A stretch of 64,000 nt of DNA from Polaromonas sp. YR568 (GCF_900116715.1 NZ_FPBM01000009.1:62001-126000); one strand, 5' to 3'; shown: positions 12,001-18,290, counted from the stretch's first letter. Notes: generated by a model from the letters alone, not told the origin. A program made the numbers and translations.

Positions 12001-12859
12001 CGCGGCATTGGCCCCATTGGTCAGCGCCGCCAATGCAGCCACTGCCAATGGGGGCTCAGTCATCGGCTCCACCGCGGGCGGAGCCGCCGGCGGCGGGCTG
12101 ACGACGCAAGGCAATGCCTTCAACAGCACGACGATACAGACCATTGCAACGCCGTCGGATTGCACCGTGGCCAACGGCGCCGACACCACGGCGACGGGCC
12201 TTTGCGCCAGTGCCGGCACCCGGGCCGGCGTGAACGGCGCCACCACGACGACGGTGGCGACCGGCGCCACCGCCTACGGCTCGCAGTCGCTCGCCCAGGA
12301 CAAAAACACGACGGCCATCGGCTTCCGTGCCACCGCAACCTACGAAGGCTCTGTTGCCATCGGCTTCCAGGCAAGGGCCATTGCCGACCCGGCCACCGCC
12401 GTGGGCTCCAACTCACTAGCCTCGGGCAACGACTCCGTGGCTTTGGGCGCCAGCGCCGAAGCCACAGCCAACCGGGCTGTCGCGCTGGGCGCGTACTCGG
12501 TCGCCGACCAGCCCAACACGGTGTCGGTGGGCACACCTGGCAGCGAGCGGCGCATCACCAATGTCGCCCCTGGCATTGCGCCAACCGACGCGGTGAACGT
12601 GTCCCAGTTGAGTGACGTCAGGCGCATTGCCTACTCCGGTATCGCGATGAGCATGGCCATGGCGGGCACCTACATGCCCAACCTGGAAGGCGGCGAAAAA
12701 GCCCTGGGTGTCGGCCTTGGCAACTACAAGGGCTATGGCGCGCTGGGCATCAACTTCAAGGCACTGAACAACGACGGCAAGAGCGCATGGGGCTTCGGCG
12801 TGTCGACCACCGGCAAGGAATGGGGCCTGAACTTTGGCGCAAGCTGGAAATGGCGTTAA
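2..12859 (+). CDS. Giant trimeric autotransporter adhesin (YadA class), 5' end outside window
   Basis: The reading frame is open from the first bases, so the N-terminus and signal peptide lie upstream; 4,285 residues are visible. Order of parts: head repeats of the S-V-A-I-G left-handed beta-roll type (to about 810), a neck ending DAVNVTQL (about 811-888), a Ser/Thr/Gly/Leu stalk (about 889-11980), a linker with one Cys pair (DCTVANG...LCASAG), a second short head with VAIG/VALG repeats (about 12268-12530), a second neck ending DAVNVSQL (about 12550-12609), and a C-terminal YadA-type anchor of about 80 residues ending WKWR. Known for the family: three chains form a fibre anchored by a 12-strand outer-membrane barrel, and act in adhesion or autoagglutination. 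Oddities are the extreme stalk length and a composition with essentially no K, C, H, Q, Y, W, P or M in the stalk. The class call is firm; the ligand is unknown. Confidence 0.95.
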   Translation, partial: GTGIAIGGGTTATTQRATASGNAGTALGNAAVASGDNSTAIGANTDATGASSVALGTGAQATAGFAVAIGNNATASQGSATAIGSGSKAVGSGAYALGNDANAVGTSSVAIGGGNGTGTGGSTAGSDYSIAIGRNALVTGTGATNADAVAIGGSATAGNAATASAAQAVALGRAAIASGTSSLAAGSGASASSASAVALGATATASNTSSVAIGAGATASTANSIAIGATATVSKADSVALGSNSSATVGAQTGYTAFGITAGQNSAGEVNVGNRTISGVAAGKDATDAVNVTQLSTVTSSLSTGLSTTNSNVTSLSTGLSTATSSITSLSTGLSTANVGITSLSTGLSTTNSSVVSLSTSTSTGLSTATSRITSLSTGLSTTDSRVTSLSTGLSTATSGITSLSTGLSSTNSNVTSLSTSASTGISSLSTGLSTTTSGITSLSTGLSTATSGITSLSTGLSTTNSNVTSLSTSTSTGISSLSTGLSTATSGITSLSTGLSTATSGITSLSTGLSTANSNVTSLSTSASTGVSSLSTGLSTTASGITSLSTGLSTTNSNVTSLSTSASTGVSSLSTGLSTANSNVTSLSTSASTGISSLSTSTSTGLSTATSRITSLSTGLSTTDSRVTSLSTSTSTGLSTAASGITSLSTGLSTTDSNVTSLSTSASTGLSTANSSVTSLSTSASTGVSSLSTGLSTATSRITSLSTGLSTTDSRVTSLSTGLSTTDSRVTSLSTSTSTGISSLSTGLSTTSSSVTSLSTGLSTTNSNVTSLSTSTSTGLSTADSRITSLSTSTSTGLSTATSGITSLSTGLSTANSSVTSLSTSASTGVSSLSTGLSTTNSNVTSLSTSASTGISSLSTGLSTTTSGITSLSTGLSTTNSNVTSLSTSASTGISSLSTSTSSGLSTATSSIVSLSTSTSTGLSTATSGITSLSTGLSTTNSNITSLSTSASTGVSSLSTGLSTTNSNVTSLSTSASTGISSLSTSTSTGLSTATSGITSLSTGLSTTNSNVTSLSTSASTGVSSLSTGLSTANSNVTSLSTSASTGISSLSTGLSTTNSNVTSLSTSASTGISSLSTGLSTATSGITSLSTGLSTTNSNVTSLSTSASTGVSSLSTGLSTTNSNVTSLSTSASTGVSSLSSGLSTATSRITSLSTGLSTTDSRVTSLSTSTSTGISSLSTGLSTTASGVTSLSTGLSTTNSNVTSLSTSASTGISSLSTGLSTATSGITSLSTGLSTTDSRVTSLSTSASTGISSLSTSTSTGLSTATSGITSLSTGLSTTNSNVASLSTSASTGVSSLSTGLSTTNSNVTSLSTSASTGISSLSTSTSSGLSTATSSIVSLSTSTSTGLSTATSGITSLSTGLSTTNSNVTSLSTSASTGVSSLSTGLSTTNSNVTSLSTSASTGISSLSTSTSTGLSTADSRITSLSTSTSTGLSTATSGITSLSTSASTGISSLSTGLSTTNSNVTSLSTSASTGVSSLSTGLSTTNSNVTSLSTSASTGISSLSTSTSTGLSTATSGITSLSTGLSTTNSNVTSLSTSASTGISSLSTGLSTANSNVTSLSTSASTGISSLSTSTSTGLSTATSGITSLSTGLSTTNSNVTSLSTSASTGVSSLSTGLSTANSNVTSLSTSASTGLSTATSGIVSLSTGLSTTNSNVTSLSTSASTGISSLSTSTSTGLSTATSSIVSLSTSTTTGLSTATSGIVSLSTGLSTTNSNVTSLSTSASTGISSLSTSTSTGLSTATSGITSLSTGLSTTNSSVTSLSTSASTGVSSLSTGLSTTNSNVTSLSTSASTGISSLSTSTSTGLSTATSSIVSLSTSTSTGLSTATSGITSLSTGLSTTNSNVTSLSTSASTGVSSLSTGLSTTNSNVTSLSTSTSTGLSTATSSIASLSTSTSTGLSTATSGIVSLSTGLSTTNSNVTSLSTGLSTTNSNVTSLSTSTSTGLSTATSGITSLSSGLSTANSNVTSLSTSTSTGLSTADSRITSLSTSTSTGLSTATSGITSLSTGLSTTNSNVTSLSTSTSTGLSTAASGITSLSTGLGSLSTSTSTGLSTADSRITSLSTSTSTGIGSLSTGLSTAESGISSLSTGFTSVSTGFSSVSTGFSSLSTGLSTTNSNVTSLSTSASTGISSLSTSTSTGLSTAASGLTSLSTSTSTGLSTATSGITSLSTGLSTTNSNVTSLSTSASTGVSSLSTGLSTTNSNVTSLSTSTSTGISSLSTSTSTGLSTATSGIISLSTGLSTTNSNVTSLSTSASTGISSLSTSTSTGLSTATSGITSLSTGLSTTNSSVTSLSTSTSTGLSTATSGITSLSTGLSTTNSNVTSLSTSASTGISSLSTSASTGLSTATSGITSLSTGLGSLSTSTSTGLSTAASGLTSLSTSTSTGLSTATSGITSLSTGLSTAESNVTSLSTSTSTGLSTATSGITSLSTGLSTTNSNVTSLSTSTSTGLSTADSRITSLSTSTSTGLSTATSGVTSLSTGLSTTNSNVTSLSTSASTGISSLSTSTSTGLSTAASGITSLSTGLSTTESNVTSLSTSTSTGLSTATSGIASLSTGLSTTNSNVTSLSTSASTGISSLSTSTSTGLSTVTSSIGSLSTSTSTGLSTATSGITSLSTGLSTAESNVTSLSTSASTGISSLSTSTSTGLSTAASGLTSLSTSTSTGLSTADSRITSLSTSTSTGLSTATSGITSLSTGLSTVESNVTSLSTSTSTGISSLSTSTSTGLSTAASGLTSLSTSTSTGLSTATSGITSLSTGLSTAESSITSVSTGLSTANSNVTSLSTSTSTGISSLSTSTSTGLSTAASGLTSLSTSTSTGLSTATSGITSLSTGLSTTESNVTSLSTSTSTGLSTADSRITSLSTSTSTGLSTATSGITSLSTGLGSLSTSTSTGLSTAASGITSLSTGLSTTESNVTSLSTSTSTGLSTAASGLTSLSTSTSTGLSTATSGITSLSTGLSTTNSNVTSLSTSTSTGLSTADSRITSLSTSTSTGLSTATSGITSLSTGLSTAESGISSLSTGFSSVSTGFSSLSTSTSTGLSSLSTGLSSLSTSTSTGLSTATSGITSLSTGLSTAESNVTSLSTSTSTGISSLSTSTSTGLSTAASGLTSLSTSTSTGLSTATSGITSLSTGLSTAESNITSLSTSTSTGISSLSTSTSTGLSTAASGLTSLSTSTSTGLSTAASGITSLSTGLSTAESGISSLSTGFSSVSTGFSSISTGFSSLSTGLSTTNSNVTSLSTSTSTGLSTADSRITSLSTSTSTGLSTATSGITSLSTGLSTAESNVTSLSTSTSTGISSLSTSTSTGLSTAASGLTSLSTSTSTGLSTATSGITSLSTGLSTAESNVTSLSTSTSTGLSTATSGITSLSTGLSTTNSNVTSLSTSTSTGLSTADSRITSLSTSTSTGLSTATSGITSLSTGLSTAESGISSLSTGFGSVSTGFSSISTGFSSISTGFSSLSTSTSTGFSSLSTGLSTAESGISSLSTGFGSVSTGFSSISTGFSSISTGFSSLSTSTSTGFSSLSTGLSTAESGISSLSTGFSSVSTGFSSISTGFSSLSTSTSTGFSSLSTGLSTAESGISSLSTGFSSVSTGFSSISTGFSSLSTSTSTGLSSLSTGLSTAESSVTSLSTSTSTAESSLSTGISSLSTGVTSLSTGFSSLSTGFGSLSTGFISLSTSVGSISTGLSTTNSNVTSLSTSTSTGVSSLSTAVDSLSTSTSTGVSSLSTGVSSLSTGVSSLSTSTSTGISSLSTGVSSLSTSTSTGISSLSTGVSSLSTSTSTGISSLSTGVSSLSTSTSSSVSSLSTGIDSLSTSASTGISSLSTGVSSLSTGVSSLSTGLSTTNSNVASLSTSTSTGISSLSTGISSLSTGVSSLSTSTSTGLSSLSTGLSSLSTGNSSLSTGISSLSTGVSSLSTSTSTSVSSLSTGVSSLSTANSSLSTSVSTGISSLSTGFGSLSTGVGSLSTGLSTVNSGISSLSTGLATATSGTAALAPLVSAANAATANGGSVIGSTAGGAAGGGLTTQGNAFNSTTIQTIATPSDCTVANGADTTATGLCASAGTRAGVNGATTTTVATGATAYGSQSLAQDKNTTAIGFRATATYEGSVAIGFQARAIADPATAVGSNSLASGNDSVALGASAEATANRAVALGAYSVADQPNTVSVGTPGSERRITNVAPGIAPTDAVNVSQLSDVRRIAYSGIAMSMAMAGTYMPNLEGGEKALGVGLGNYKGYGALGINFKALNNDGKSAWGFGVSTTGKEWGLNFGASWKWR
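889..11980 (+). repeat. Adhesin stalk: degenerate tandem repeats of 14, 11 and 18 codons
   Basis: The stalk is built from a few units: the 14-mer SLSTGLSTATSGIT or SLSTGLSTTNSNVT, the 11-mer SLSTSASTGIS, and the 18-mer SLSTSTSTGLSTATSGIT (11+7). Leu, Ile, Val or a small residue recurs with 4-3 spacing in the 14-mer and 4-4-3 spacing in the 11-mer, as in heptad and hendecad coiled coils. The 14-mer has 8 Ser/Thr and the 11-mer has 7. Copies with identical protein sequence differ mostly at third codon positions. Past about 9,070 the units change to STGFSSV/I heptads, and past about 11,140 to STGVSSL units. Confidence 0.9.
10292..10885 (+). repeat. Four tandem supermodules of 53, 53, 46 and 46 codons inside the stalk
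   Basis: Each copy begins GLSTAES-GISSLST, continues with GF(S/G)S(V/I/L)ST heptads and closes with an 11-residue STSTG(F/L)SSLST unit. Copies start at 10292, 10451, 10610 and 10748. The first two have six heptads plus one hendecad (53 residues); the last two have five heptads plus one hendecad (46). The length change is exactly one heptad, so the coiled-coil register is preserved. Confidence 0.85.
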
Positions 12860-12893
12860 GTAGAATGCGCTGAAGTGCCTACCGTCAACCAGG

Positions 12894-12956
12894 CGGGGCC
12901 TGCCGGCCCCCTGTGAGCGCCGTGCGGCTTGAGTGCCGCCGGCGCTTTCTGCTTTT
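12894..12956 (+). terminator. Hairpins after the adhesin, probable Rho-independent terminator
   Basis: Two hairpins sit between the adhesin stop and the next gene. The first is GGGGCC-TGCC-GGCCCC (12895-12910). The second pairs AGCGCCG (12916-12922) plus GCGGC (12924-12928) with GCCGC (12935-12939) plus CGGCGCT (12940-12946), followed by TTCTGCTTTT. It could end adhesin transcription or attenuate read-through into the DUF2827 genes. Confidence 0.65.
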
Positions 12957-12970
12957 GAAGAGATAACACC

Positions 12971-14131
12971 ATGCGAATTGGCATTTCAGTTTTAACCCAT
13001 GCCGGCCAGAACATCTGGGAAAACGGCCTTGGGCAAAATGTTGTCTTCCTGGCCCAGGCCTTCCAGAAACTCCCCTTTGTCCAGTCGGTCGTTTTGCTCA
13101 ATGGCGGCGACCAAAGCACCATGCCCCCGCAGGTGAACATGGACGCGCTGGGCCTGCGGATGATGGCCACCCATGAGGCCACGGACCAGATCGACGTGGC
13201 GATTGAAATGGCCGGGGCGCTTGATGTGAAATGGCTCGACTACCTGCGGGCCCAGGGCAAAAAAGTGATCTGGTATTGCGCCGGCCAGCCCTATGTCGGC
13301 CTGATTGAGCCCACCGTCTTTGAGAGCCCCGGCTTCTTCAGCCGCGCCGACCGTTGCGACGAGATCTGGGCGCTGCCCAAGGACTTCACGGAGTTTGCAC
13401 CCCTGCTCCGCTCCCTGCACCGGTGCCCGGTCTATGAGGTTCCTTATATCTGGTCCCCGCAGTTTCTCGCCGAGCGCGTCAAAGAGCTCGAAAAAGAGAA
13501 ATATGTCTTTGGCTTCAAGAAGCGATCACCGGACGCCGCGGGCAAGATAGCCGGCTTGCGCGTGGCGACCTTTGAGCCCAACGTGTCGGTGGTCAAGTGT
13601 TCCAACATCCCGATGCTGATTTGCGACGAGGCATTCCGCGCAGACCCCGCCCAGATCGACTTCATGCATGTCCTCAACACCTTGCACCTCAAGGACCACC
13701 CCACCCTGCTTTATCTGGCCAACTCCCTGAACCTGGTCAAGCAGCAAAAAGCCATCTTCCAGGGCCGCCATGACTTTGCAGGCTACATGGTGCAGCACGC
13801 CAACGCGGTGGTGTCTCACCAGTGGCAGAACGACCAGAACTACAACTACCTCGACGCCCTCTACGGCAACTACCCCCTGATCCACAACTCGCCCTGGCTG
13901 CGTGATGCGGGGTACGCGGACTACTACTACCCCGACTTCGACACGCACGAAGGCGCGCGCAAACTGCTGCTGGCCGCACGCCAGCACGATGCGCACCTGG
14001 ACCATTTCCGGGGCCAGGCCACCAGGGTCATCGCCTCCGTTGACCCCTTCGCCCACCGCAACCTGCAAAACTACGCCCGAAGGCTTCAGCACCTTTTCCG
14101 CGATACGGCAGACAAAGGGGTTGCAGCATGA
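12971..14131 (+). CDS. DUF2827 family protein, copy 1 (putative GT-B-like glycosyltransferase)
   Basis: 386 residues, no signal peptide or membrane segment, so cytoplasmic. I recognise it as DUF2827, a family without an assigned reaction. The N-terminus (RIGISVLTHAGQNIWENG) resembles the glycine-rich first loop of GT-B enzymes. The block HQWQNDQNYNYLDALYG (from residue 283), followed by YPLIHNS (from 301) and YYYPDFD, sits where GT-B enzymes carry their donor-binding E-x7-E region. Here the acidic residue in the NYxYx[DE] motif is Asp. It starts 111 bp after the adhesin stop with AAGAGA upstream of the ATG. Its stop overlaps the start of the next gene (ATGA). Family call firm; glycosyltransferase role inferred from motif resemblance and context. 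Confidence 0.85.
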   Translation: MRIGISVLTHAGQNIWENGLGQNVVFLAQAFQKLPFVQSVVLLNGGDQSTMPPQVNMDALGLRMMATHEATDQIDVAIEMAGALDVKWLDYLRAQGKKVIWYCAGQPYVGLIEPTVFESPGFFSRADRCDEIWALPKDFTEFAPLLRSLHRCPVYEVPYIWSPQFLAERVKELEKEKYVFGFKKRSPDAAGKIAGLRVATFEPNVSVVKCSNIPMLICDEAFRADPAQIDFMHVLNTLHLKDHPTLLYLANSLNLVKQQKAIFQGRHDFAGYMVQHANAVVSHQWQNDQNYNYLDALYGNYPLIHNSPWLRDAGYADYYYPDFDTHEGARKLLLAARQHDAHLDHFRGQATRVIASVDPFAHRNLQNYARRLQHLFRDTADKGVAA

Positions 14132-15312
14132 CAAAACCCACATCTGCCAGCCAGCCGGCAGGCGCCGCAGGCCGCACCACACCTGACCGTCTTCGGGTCG
14201 GCGTGTCGATTTATGTCCGCAAGGGCGAGCAGTCCCTCTGGGAAAACGGCATTTACCAGAACTGCCTGTTCCTGGTGATGCTGCTGATGCGCGCGCCGAA
14301 TGTGAGTGAAACCTACCTGGTCAGCGGTGGTGGCGACGGCGACGCGGCAGACGCGCAGCGTTTCATGGCGGACTCCCCGGTGCCCATCATTGACATGGCC
14401 GCCGCCAGCGAAAAACTCGATGTGATGATCGAAATGAGCGCCCAGCTCAACCGGGAATGGGCAGTGAATTTTCGTGAGCGCGGCGGAAAAGTCGTCACCA
14501 TGCGCGTCGGCAACGACTATGTCATCGACATCGAACGCATGATCTTCAACAAGCCCCACGGGTTGTTGATCGCCGGTACCCCCTACGACGAAATCTGGAC
14601 CCTGCCTGAATACGAACGCAGCTGCATGCATTACTTCGGCAGCGCCATGAGAGCGCCTGTGCGGCTGATGCAGCACCTCTGGAGTCCCGTTGTCCTTGAA
14701 AGGGCCTCTGCCACACTCCCGAACGGCCAGACCTTTGGCTACAAGCCGGGCCGCAAAAAATGGCGCCTCGGCATCTTCGAGCCCAATATCTGCATGGTCA
14801 AAACCAGCCACCTGCCCATGCTGCTCATTGATATGGCGCACCGGGCCAACCCGCGCATGATCGAGCTGCTGCGGGCCTACAACACCTTTCACCTCAAAGA
14901 CCACGTCACTTTTGTCGGCTTCGCCAACAGCCTGGACATCGTCAGGCACGGCCTGGCCACCTTTGAAGGACGCTTTCCGGTCTACCAGTGCCTGTCGTCG
15001 CAAGTCGATGCCGTGGTGTGCCACCAGTGGGAAAACGGGCAGAACTACCTCTACTACGAAGCGCTGCACGGCGGCTACCCCTTGATCCACAACTCCACAT
15101 TCATTGGGGACTGCGGTTATTTTTACCCCGGCTTTGACTGCGAAGAAGGCGGCCTGGCTCTCATGCAGGCGTTTGCCCAGCACGATGCGGACCTGGCCAA
15201 CTACCAGGCGCGCGCGCGCACCTTCCTGCGCGTCCTCCACCCGGAAAACGAAGATAACGTGCGTGCCTACAATGAAGCGCTGGTCAATCTGTACAGCACA
15301 GGCTCACCATGA
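14128..15312 (+). CDS. DUF2827 family protein, copy 2 (putative GT-B-like glycosyltransferase)
   Basis: 394 residues, cytoplasmic. It is closest in layout to copy 1: an N-terminal IYVRKGEQSLWENGIYQN loop, a central HLKDHVTF segment, HQWENGQNYLYYEAL from residue 299, then YPLIHNS and FYPGFD. The acidic residue after NYxYx is Glu here, as in E-x7-E motifs of GT-B enzymes. The first 20 or so residues before the conserved core are Ala/Gly/Thr-rich and poorly conserved. It is coupled by ATGA to the gene before it and by ATGA to the secreted protein after it, so these genes are almost certainly cotranscribed. Reaction unknown; a sugar-transfer role on the adjacent Ser/Thr-rich adhesin is my inference. 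Confidence 0.85.
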   Translation: MTKPTSASQPAGAAGRTTPDRLRVGVSIYVRKGEQSLWENGIYQNCLFLVMLLMRAPNVSETYLVSGGGDGDAADAQRFMADSPVPIIDMAAASEKLDVMIEMSAQLNREWAVNFRERGGKVVTMRVGNDYVIDIERMIFNKPHGLLIAGTPYDEIWTLPEYERSCMHYFGSAMRAPVRLMQHLWSPVVLERASATLPNGQTFGYKPGRKKWRLGIFEPNICMVKTSHLPMLLIDMAHRANPRMIELLRAYNTFHLKDHVTFVGFANSLDIVRHGLATFEGRFPVYQCLSSQVDAVVCHQWENGQNYLYYEALHGGYPLIHNSTFIGDCGYFYPGFDCEEGGLALMQAFAQHDADLANYQARARTFLRVLHPENEDNVRAYNEALVNLYSTGSP

Positions 15313-15932
15313 ATTCACTTTCCACCCTGACCCCTTTAAACGACGCGTCTCGCCTGCGCAAGCTGCTGGCGGCGGGTGTTCTTTGCGTGCTCAGCCTTGG
15401 CGGCCATGCACAGGTGACTCCGCAGCGCCCTCCCGCTCCGGCCCCGGTTGCACCCGCCCCCGGCGTGCCGCTGGATGCGCTGACCGCCGCCGCCACCAAT
15501 GTGGGCGTCAAGCGTTGCCTGCCCGCCATTTCCCGCCTGTCTTCGCTGACGGTAAACGGCAGCACGGGCAATGATGTGCTGGTCGACTGGGACCGCAAGA
15601 ACCCCGACGGCGGGCCTTTCTTTTCCCTGAGTGGCGTTGAATACAAAAACGCCTCCCTGGCTTTTTCATTGACGGCGGTTCCTGATGCGGCGGGCGGCTG
15701 CTCGGTGGCGGCGGAGCGCATCTCGGTTGCGCCGTTTGCCTGCAGGAGCATCGCGCAACAAGAACTCGGCGGCTACAAGGCCACCCAGCTGTTGGCCACC
15801 TTCACGGTCTATGTGGACGCGCGCGACCCCGGCGCATCGGTCACGCTGATCGATTCGCCGCCAGGGTGCCTGATCATCCGGCGCCATGTCGAATACGACT
15901 GGAAAGACCCGGCAAAGGCAAGAAGCCGATGA
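15309..15932 (+). CDS. Small exported protein of unknown function in the DUF2827 cassette
   Basis: 207 residues. The N-terminus has a basic segment (RLRKL) and a hydrophobic run (LAAGVLCVLSLGGHA) typical of a Sec signal peptide, cleaved probably after GHA. A Pro/Ala-rich linker follows, then a compact domain with four cysteines (KRCLP, GGCSV, FACRS, PGCLI) that could form two disulfides. I do not recognise the fold. It overlaps the preceding DUF2827 gene by ATGA and lies inside the cassette, so it likely serves the same process, perhaps as a periplasmic helper of adhesin export or anchoring. That role is inference only. Confidence 0.7.
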   Translation: MNSLSTLTPLNDASRLRKLLAAGVLCVLSLGGHAQVTPQRPPAPAPVAPAPGVPLDALTAAATNVGVKRCLPAISRLSSLTVNGSTGNDVLVDWDRKNPDGGPFFSLSGVEYKNASLAFSLTAVPDAAGGCSVAAERISVAPFACRSIAQQELGGYKATQLLATFTVYVDARDPGASVTLIDSPPGCLIIRRHVEYDWKDPAKARSR

Positions 15933-16002
15933 ATACAGGGCCGAGCGCTGCAGCTCACCTGCGCCCCCAGCCGGGCCGGTTGGACTGCGGAGTACGCTGA
16001 GC

Positions 16003-17130
16003 ATGCCGGCCTTGCGTATCGGCATCACCATAGGCCTGCGGGCGCCCGATGAAAGCCTGTGGGTCAACGGCATCAAGCAAAACGCGCTCAACCTGGCGTG
16101 CGTGCTGCTGGCTTCGCCCCTGGGGCACCGCGTGCAGCTGGTCAACACCACCGATGTGCCCATCACCGACCAGCTCCCGTGGGACCTCAAGGCCTTTCCG
16201 GTGGTCACGCTTGAATCCGTCAAAAACGACCTGGATGTCCTGATTGAGCTGGGCGGCGGCATCAGCGAGGAGCATTCGCTGCAGCTCAAGGCGGCCGGAA
16301 CCCGGCTGGTGAGCTATTGCTGCGGCAGCGAGTACGTCGTGGTGCTGGAGTCCATACTCTTCGGGCGCCCCATCTGGCCCCATGGCGTCTACATGAACCG
16401 CCACTATGACGAGATATGGGTCATTCCCCAGGTGGCCAACAACTCGCGCTCCTTTATCCAGACGCTGAGGCGCTGCCCCACCAAGGTCGTGCCTTTTGTC
16501 TGGGATCCACGCTGGCTGGAAGGCAGCGTGGCAAACCTGCCCCATGGCGGCCGCTACCAGCCGGGCCGGCCCGCCAAGCGGCTGGCCGTCATGGAGCCCA
16601 ATATGGATGTGGTCAAGGCCTGCATCTACCCCATCCTGATCGCCGAGACGGTTTTTCGCGCGCAACCTCAGCTGATCGAATACCTGAACGTATGCAGCGC
16701 CAAGCACCTGGCGGAGCAAAGCCGCGAGTTCCAGCTGCTGATGTTCCAGCTCGACATCGTCAATGCCGGCAAAGCCTCGTTCCTGGGGCGCTATGACACG
16801 GCGAACTTTTTGAGTGAACACGCTGATGTCGTGATCTCCAACCAGTGGGACAACCCGCTGAATTATTTTTACTTCGACGTCTGCTGGCTGGGCTACCCCA
16901 TGGTGCACAACGCCTCCATGTGCACGGAGCTGGGCTACTACTACCCCGGCAACGATGTGGAGGCAGGCGCACGGCAATTGATCCAGGTGCTGGAGCGGCA
17001 TGACGGCACGGCAGAGGCCTATGCACAGCAACAGCGGCAACACCTGCTGGCCTACACGGCAGCCAATCCTGAACTGGTCGCTACCTACGACCAGCTGCTC
17101 GCGGCGCTCCCGGCGCGGCGGGCAGCCTGA
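16003..17130 (+). CDS. DUF2827 family protein, copy 3 (putative GT-B-like glycosyltransferase)
   Basis: 375 residues from the ATG at 16003. A start 39 codons upstream (15886) is possible, but it would overlap the previous gene by 47 bp and add a non-conserved tail; the chosen start has CGGAG about 10 bases upstream and begins MPALRIGITIG, matching copy 4. Motifs: LWVNGIKQNALNL, VSYCCGSEY, SILFGRP, YDEIWVIPQVA, NQWDNPLNYFYFDVCWLGYP from residue 280. The usual His before QW is Asn and the acidic residue is Asp, so this is the most divergent active-site block of the four. Cytoplasmic. Family call firm, activity unknown. Confidence 0.83.
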   Translation: MPALRIGITIGLRAPDESLWVNGIKQNALNLACVLLASPLGHRVQLVNTTDVPITDQLPWDLKAFPVVTLESVKNDLDVLIELGGGISEEHSLQLKAAGTRLVSYCCGSEYVVVLESILFGRPIWPHGVYMNRHYDEIWVIPQVANNSRSFIQTLRRCPTKVVPFVWDPRWLEGSVANLPHGGRYQPGRPAKRLAVMEPNMDVVKACIYPILIAETVFRAQPQLIEYLNVCSAKHLAEQSREFQLLMFQLDIVNAGKASFLGRYDTANFLSEHADVVISNQWDNPLNYFYFDVCWLGYPMVHNASMCTELGYYYPGNDVEAGARQLIQVLERHDGTAEAYAQQQRQHLLAYTAANPELVATYDQLLAALPARRAA

Positions 17131-17150
17131 GGCCGGGCCGGCAACGCGCC

Positions 17151-18290
17151 ATGACAACACCGCTTTCCGGCCTTCGCATCGGCATCACCATCGGCCTGCA
17201 CCAGGAGGCCGAGACCCTCTGGAACAACGGCATCAAACAAAACGCCGTTTTCCTGGCAGAGGCCCTCAAGGCCTCCTCACTGGTCCGCTCGGTGCAACTG
17301 GTCAACACCACCGCCGTGCGCATCACGCCGGCGCTTCCGTGGGACCAGCAGCGCTGGCCTACCGTCACCTTTGACGACGCCAAAGATTCGCTGGACGTGT
17401 TGATCGAGCTGGGCGGCCAAATCAGCGCCAACCAGACGGACTACCTCAAACAGCGCGGCACGCGGCTCGTGTCTTATTGCTGCGGTTTTGAATACGTGCA
17501 CACCATGGAGTCCATTCTCTTTGGCAGGCCTTTGTGGGGTTACGATCTCTTCGTCAACCAGCGCTATGACGACCTGTGGGTCATCCCGCAGGTGGCGCCC
17601 ATCAGCCAGCACTATTTTTCAACGCTGCGGCGCAGGCCCGCCACCGTCGTGCCTTTTGTCTGGGACCCGATGTTCATCGAAGAGCGCAGCCGCGCCTTCC
17701 CCCATGCCGGCCAATACAGGCCGCGGCCCGGCCCGCGCCGCCTCAGCGTGATGGAGCAGAACCTGGACGTGGTCAAGTTCTGCCTCTACCCCATCCTGAT
17801 TGCTGAAGAGGCTTACCGGCGAAAGCCCGACGCCATCGCCTACCTGCATGTGACCAACGCTGTGCGCCTGGCGCAGGAAAGCAAGGAGTTCGTCGCGCTC
17901 ATGAACCAGCTCGACATCGTGCGCAAGCACAAGGCGTCTTTCCTGGGTGTTTTTGAAACACCGGCTTTTCTGAGCGAAATGACCGACGTCGTCATCTCAC
18001 ACCAGTGGGAGAACGCGCTCAACTACTTCTACCTGGAAGTTTGCTGGCAAGGCTACCCCCTGGTGCACAACGCCCATCTGTGCGCCGACCTGGGCTACTA
18101 CTACGAGGGTAACGATGTGCAGGCGGGCTGCACGCGCCTGCTCGAGGTTTTTGACGGCCACGACGCGCAAGCCGATGCCTACACGGCGCGGCAACGCCAG
18201 CTGATCCAGCGTTATCTGCCTACCAACACTGCTGTGGTGGCCGGCTACGAAATGCTGCTAACCCGGCTGATGGCGACGCCGCTCACCTGA
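17151..18290 (+). CDS. DUF2827 family protein, copy 4 (putative GT-B-like glycosyltransferase)
   Basis: 379 residues, last gene of the cassette, 20 bp after copy 3 with only a weak ribosome site. It is clearly the nearest relative of copy 3: shared blocks LRIGITIGL, LWNNGIKQN, QLVNTT, VSYCCGFEY, SILFGRPLWG, WVIPQVAP, MNQLDIV and SHQWENALNYFYLEV (HQW from residue 284), with Glu at the acidic position. Copies 3 and 4 look like a local duplication, and copies 1 and 2 form a second pair. A terminator lies 30 bp downstream, closing the transcription unit. Confidence 0.85.
   Translation: MTTPLSGLRIGITIGLHQEAETLWNNGIKQNAVFLAEALKASSLVRSVQLVNTTAVRITPALPWDQQRWPTVTFDDAKDSLDVLIELGGQISANQTDYLKQRGTRLVSYCCGFEYVHTMESILFGRPLWGYDLFVNQRYDDLWVIPQVAPISQHYFSTLRRRPATVVPFVWDPMFIEERSRAFPHAGQYRPRPGPRRLSVMEQNLDVVKFCLYPILIAEEAYRRKPDAIAYLHVTNAVRLAQESKEFVALMNQLDIVRKHKASFLGVFETPAFLSEMTDVVISHQWENALNYFYLEVCWQGYPLVHNAHLCADLGYYYEGNDVQAGCTRLLEVFDGHDAQADAYTARQRQLIQRYLPTNTAVVAGYEMLLTRLMATPLT

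Noticed and set aside
763..12270. A 3,835-codon open frame on the minus strand across the adhesin stalk
   Set aside because: In this antisense phase a stop codon can only arise where a sense codon begins TA or CA, that is Tyr, His, Gln or a sense stop. The stalk has none of these, so the frame stays open by composition alone. It ends at 763-765, exactly at a sense Gly-Tyr. The product would be a meaningless PVDSEL-type repeat.
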